64,000 bases of DNA, from the NCBI RefSeq assembly GCF_003055625.1, contig NZ_CP028811.1, forward strand, positions 3,224,001 to 3,288,000, read 5' to 3'. The notes below the pieces were generated by a model that was not told where the DNA came from, did no database searches, and saw nothing but the letters and a program-made list of their open reading frames with translations. Position numbers and translations under genes: made by a program. Shown here one piece after another: positions 62,576 to 64,000 of this stretch. The first letter of the stretch is position 1. The number at the start of each line of letters is the position of its first letter. Source of the stretch: Flavobacterium magnum. GTDB taxonomy: Bacteria > Bacteroidota > Bacteroidia > Flavobacteriales > Flavobacteriaceae.

Positions 62576-63574
62576 ATGAATAAAGACGATATTAAGGGCA
62601 TCCGTCAGTTGCTTACCTCCCCAAAAAGGATTGCGATTATTCCGCACCGAAGCCCCGATGGAGACGCGATGGGATCGACCCTGGGCCTGTACCATTTCCT
62701 GCTTAAACTCGGACACAATCCGTTTGTCATTGCCCCGAACGAATTCCCGGATTTCCTGGCGTGGCTGCCGGGCTCCGAAAAAGTATCGGTATTCGAGAAA
62801 GATAAGGAAACGGGCATACGAATGCTGCAGGAAGCGGATATCGTCTTTACGCTCGATTTCAATGCGTTGCACCGTACCGGCGAAATGGAACACACGCTCG
62901 TGACGTTGAAAGTGCCGTTCGTGATGATCGACCACCACCAGAAACCTGACAGCTACGCCACGTTCATGTACTCCGACACCACTTTTGGTTCGACATGCGA
63001 GATGCTGTATAATTTCATACGAGAGATGGACGGGGAACACTTGATTGACCGTACCATCGCCACGTGTATCTACACAGGCATTGTGACCGATTCGGGATCA
63101 TTCCGCTACCCGTCCACCACAAGCGCCACGCACCGCATTGTAGCCAACCTGATTGAACTCGGGATTGATAACAGTGAAGTCCACACGCTGTTGTTTGACA
63201 ACAATTCGTTTGATCGACTGCAGCTCATGGGACAGGCGTTACAGAACATGAAGGTTTTTCCTGAACATAAAACCGCGTACATTACGCTGTCGCAGAAGGA
63301 ACTCGACCAGCATCATTACGTGAAAGGCGACACGGAGGGCCTCGTGAACTACGGATTATCGATTAAAGGCATTATTTTTGCTGCAATCTTTATAGAACAC
63401 AGGGAAGAAAACATCATCAAGATTTCGTTTCGTTCTCAGGGTAATTTCGACGTGAACCAGTTTGCCCGGGACCATTTCAACGGCGGCGGACACATCAACG
63501 CGGCAGGTGGGAAATCATACCAAAACATGCGCGACACCATCAAGAAATTTGAAAACATCATCAAAAGCCTGTAA
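62576..63574 (+). CDS. DHH/DHHA1 phosphoesterase, NrnA type
   Basis: 332 aa from ATG 62576. Hydrolyses short oligoribonucleotides or phosphoadenosine phosphate in known relatives. Motifs: IAIIPHRSPDGDAMGSTLGL (DxD), DIVFTLDFNALHR, VMIDHHQKPDSYA (DHH), CIYTGIVTDSGSFRY, and the DHHA1 glycine-rich end FNGGGHINAAGGKS. Two nt before gldI, so probably one operon. A TAAATTCG sits 52 nt upstream. Confidence 0.92.
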   Translation: MNKDDIKGIRQLLTSPKRIAIIPHRSPDGDAMGSTLGLYHFLLKLGHNPFVIAPNEFPDFLAWLPGSEKVSVFEKDKETGIRMLQEADIVFTLDFNALHRTGEMEHTLVTLKVPFVMIDHHQKPDSYATFMYSDTTFGSTCEMLYNFIREMDGEHLIDRTIATCIYTGIVTDSGSFRYPSTTSATHRIVANLIELGIDNSEVHTLLFDNNSFDRLQLMGQALQNMKVFPEHKTAYITLSQKELDQHHYVKGDTEGLVNYGLSIKGIIFAAIFIEHREENIIKISFRSQGNFDVNQFARDHFNGGGHINAAGGKSYQNMRDTIKKFENIIKSL

Positions 63575-63575
63575 T

Positions 63576-64000
63576 ATGAATTGGAAACAAATAATGACAA
63601 TGACATTGGGCATACTCGCGGCAGGATGTTCCCAGCAACAGGCCAGAAAACCTGTTTCGCACACCGGCGGAACTTTCATGAAGGAATCGGTGGTGCGCAA
63701 CAAGAAACTCATCGCCGGCGAGGAGGCCGTTATCGATTCGATCATCAAGAGCGACACCGTAAACAAATACATCGCATCAAAAAAAGGCTATTGGTATTAC
63801 TACGTGAACCAAAATACCAAAGACACGCTGCATCCTAAAAAAGGGGATGTCGCTTATTTTGACTACGAGCTCAATGACATTAAGGGTAACGTCATTTACT
63901 CTGAGGTGGAATTGCGTCCGCAGGTGTATCACGTCGACAAGCAGAACATCATGATGGGCATGCGGGACGGCATCAAACTAATGAAGAAAAATGAAAAGGT
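63576..64000 (+). CDS. gldI: GldI, gliding motility lipoprotein (partial, runs off the window)
   Basis: First 141 codons. Lipoprotein signal MNWKQIMTMTLGILAAGC (Cys 18), linker, then the FKBP-type peptidyl-prolyl isomerase N-terminal part (HPKKGDVAYFDYELNDIKGN, QVYHVDKQNIMMGMRDGIKL). GldI is needed for gliding in Flavobacterium and is linked to the type IX secretion system; its place next to a DHH gene is normal. Confidence 0.9.
   Translation, partial: MNWKQIMTMTLGILAAGCSQQQARKPVSHTGGTFMKESVVRNKKLIAGEEAVIDSIIKSDTVNKYIASKKGYWYYYVNQNTKDTLHPKKGDVAYFDYELNDIKGNVIYSEVELRPQVYHVDKQNIMMGMRDGIKLMKKNEK

Overview
The window looks like a Flavobacteriaceae chromosome, most likely Flavobacterium. Supporting signs are GldI and PorD, two large proteins with type IX secretion sorting tails, a FabV enoyl reductase, an rpsF-rpsR-rplI operon without ssb, and promoters of the TTG / TAnnTTTG kind. 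No rRNA, tRNA or CRISPR array was seen.

Region 1 (1-30.4 kb) is an array of 40 consecutive cassettes separated by 41 copies of one 125-bp repeat. The first copy is cut by the window edge and the last two are degenerate. The repeat has an imperfect palindrome at its two ends (AAC-A-GCGGTTTCACG-CAATTGC against GCAACTGACGTGAAGCCGC-CGGAC-GTT), the layout of integron attC sites. The decisive sign is that each cassette begins with a short tag after GTT whose reverse complement closes the same cassette before AAC. Examples are GTTACCTGCC...GGCAGGTAAC and GTTATATGCC...GGCATATAAC. This is what excision and circularisation of integron cassettes leave behind. No integrase gene is in the window. Nearly all cassette genes read to the right and the sites decay at the right end, so an integrase, if present, should lie left of position 1. 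Of 34 cassette genes, 27 encode lipoproteins, secreted proteins or membrane proteins, mostly unrecognised. The recognisable exceptions are a HEPN-like protein, a DinB-like protein, a thioredoxin-fold protein and a kinase of the type found in polyvalent proteins. Five cassettes hold the same 115-116 bp ORF-less sequence and a sixth holds a diverged version. Three IS30-type elements sit exactly 21 nt after an R' box, and one damaged IS3-type element is also present. Every site carries a conserved TTG-N22-TAACTTCG stretch that could be a promoter.

Region 2 (30.5-33.4 kb) is a gene-poor border with a secreted protein, an unknown protein and a single-domain response regulator.

Region 3 (33.5-64 kb) is denser core chromosome with higher GC. 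It holds two paralogous type IX secreted proteins; fabV and recN; bamD-rpoZ-coaBC-porD behind a clear promoter; dapA; a 5'-nucleotidase split over two genes; ligA with a lysoplasmalogenase; an S24-like regulator; ribosomal protein genes rpsF-rpsR-rplI; a LytTR regulator; priA; nadC; small stress-type proteins; a DHH phosphoesterase; and the start of gldI. Three copies of a REP-like interspersed repeat lie between these genes.
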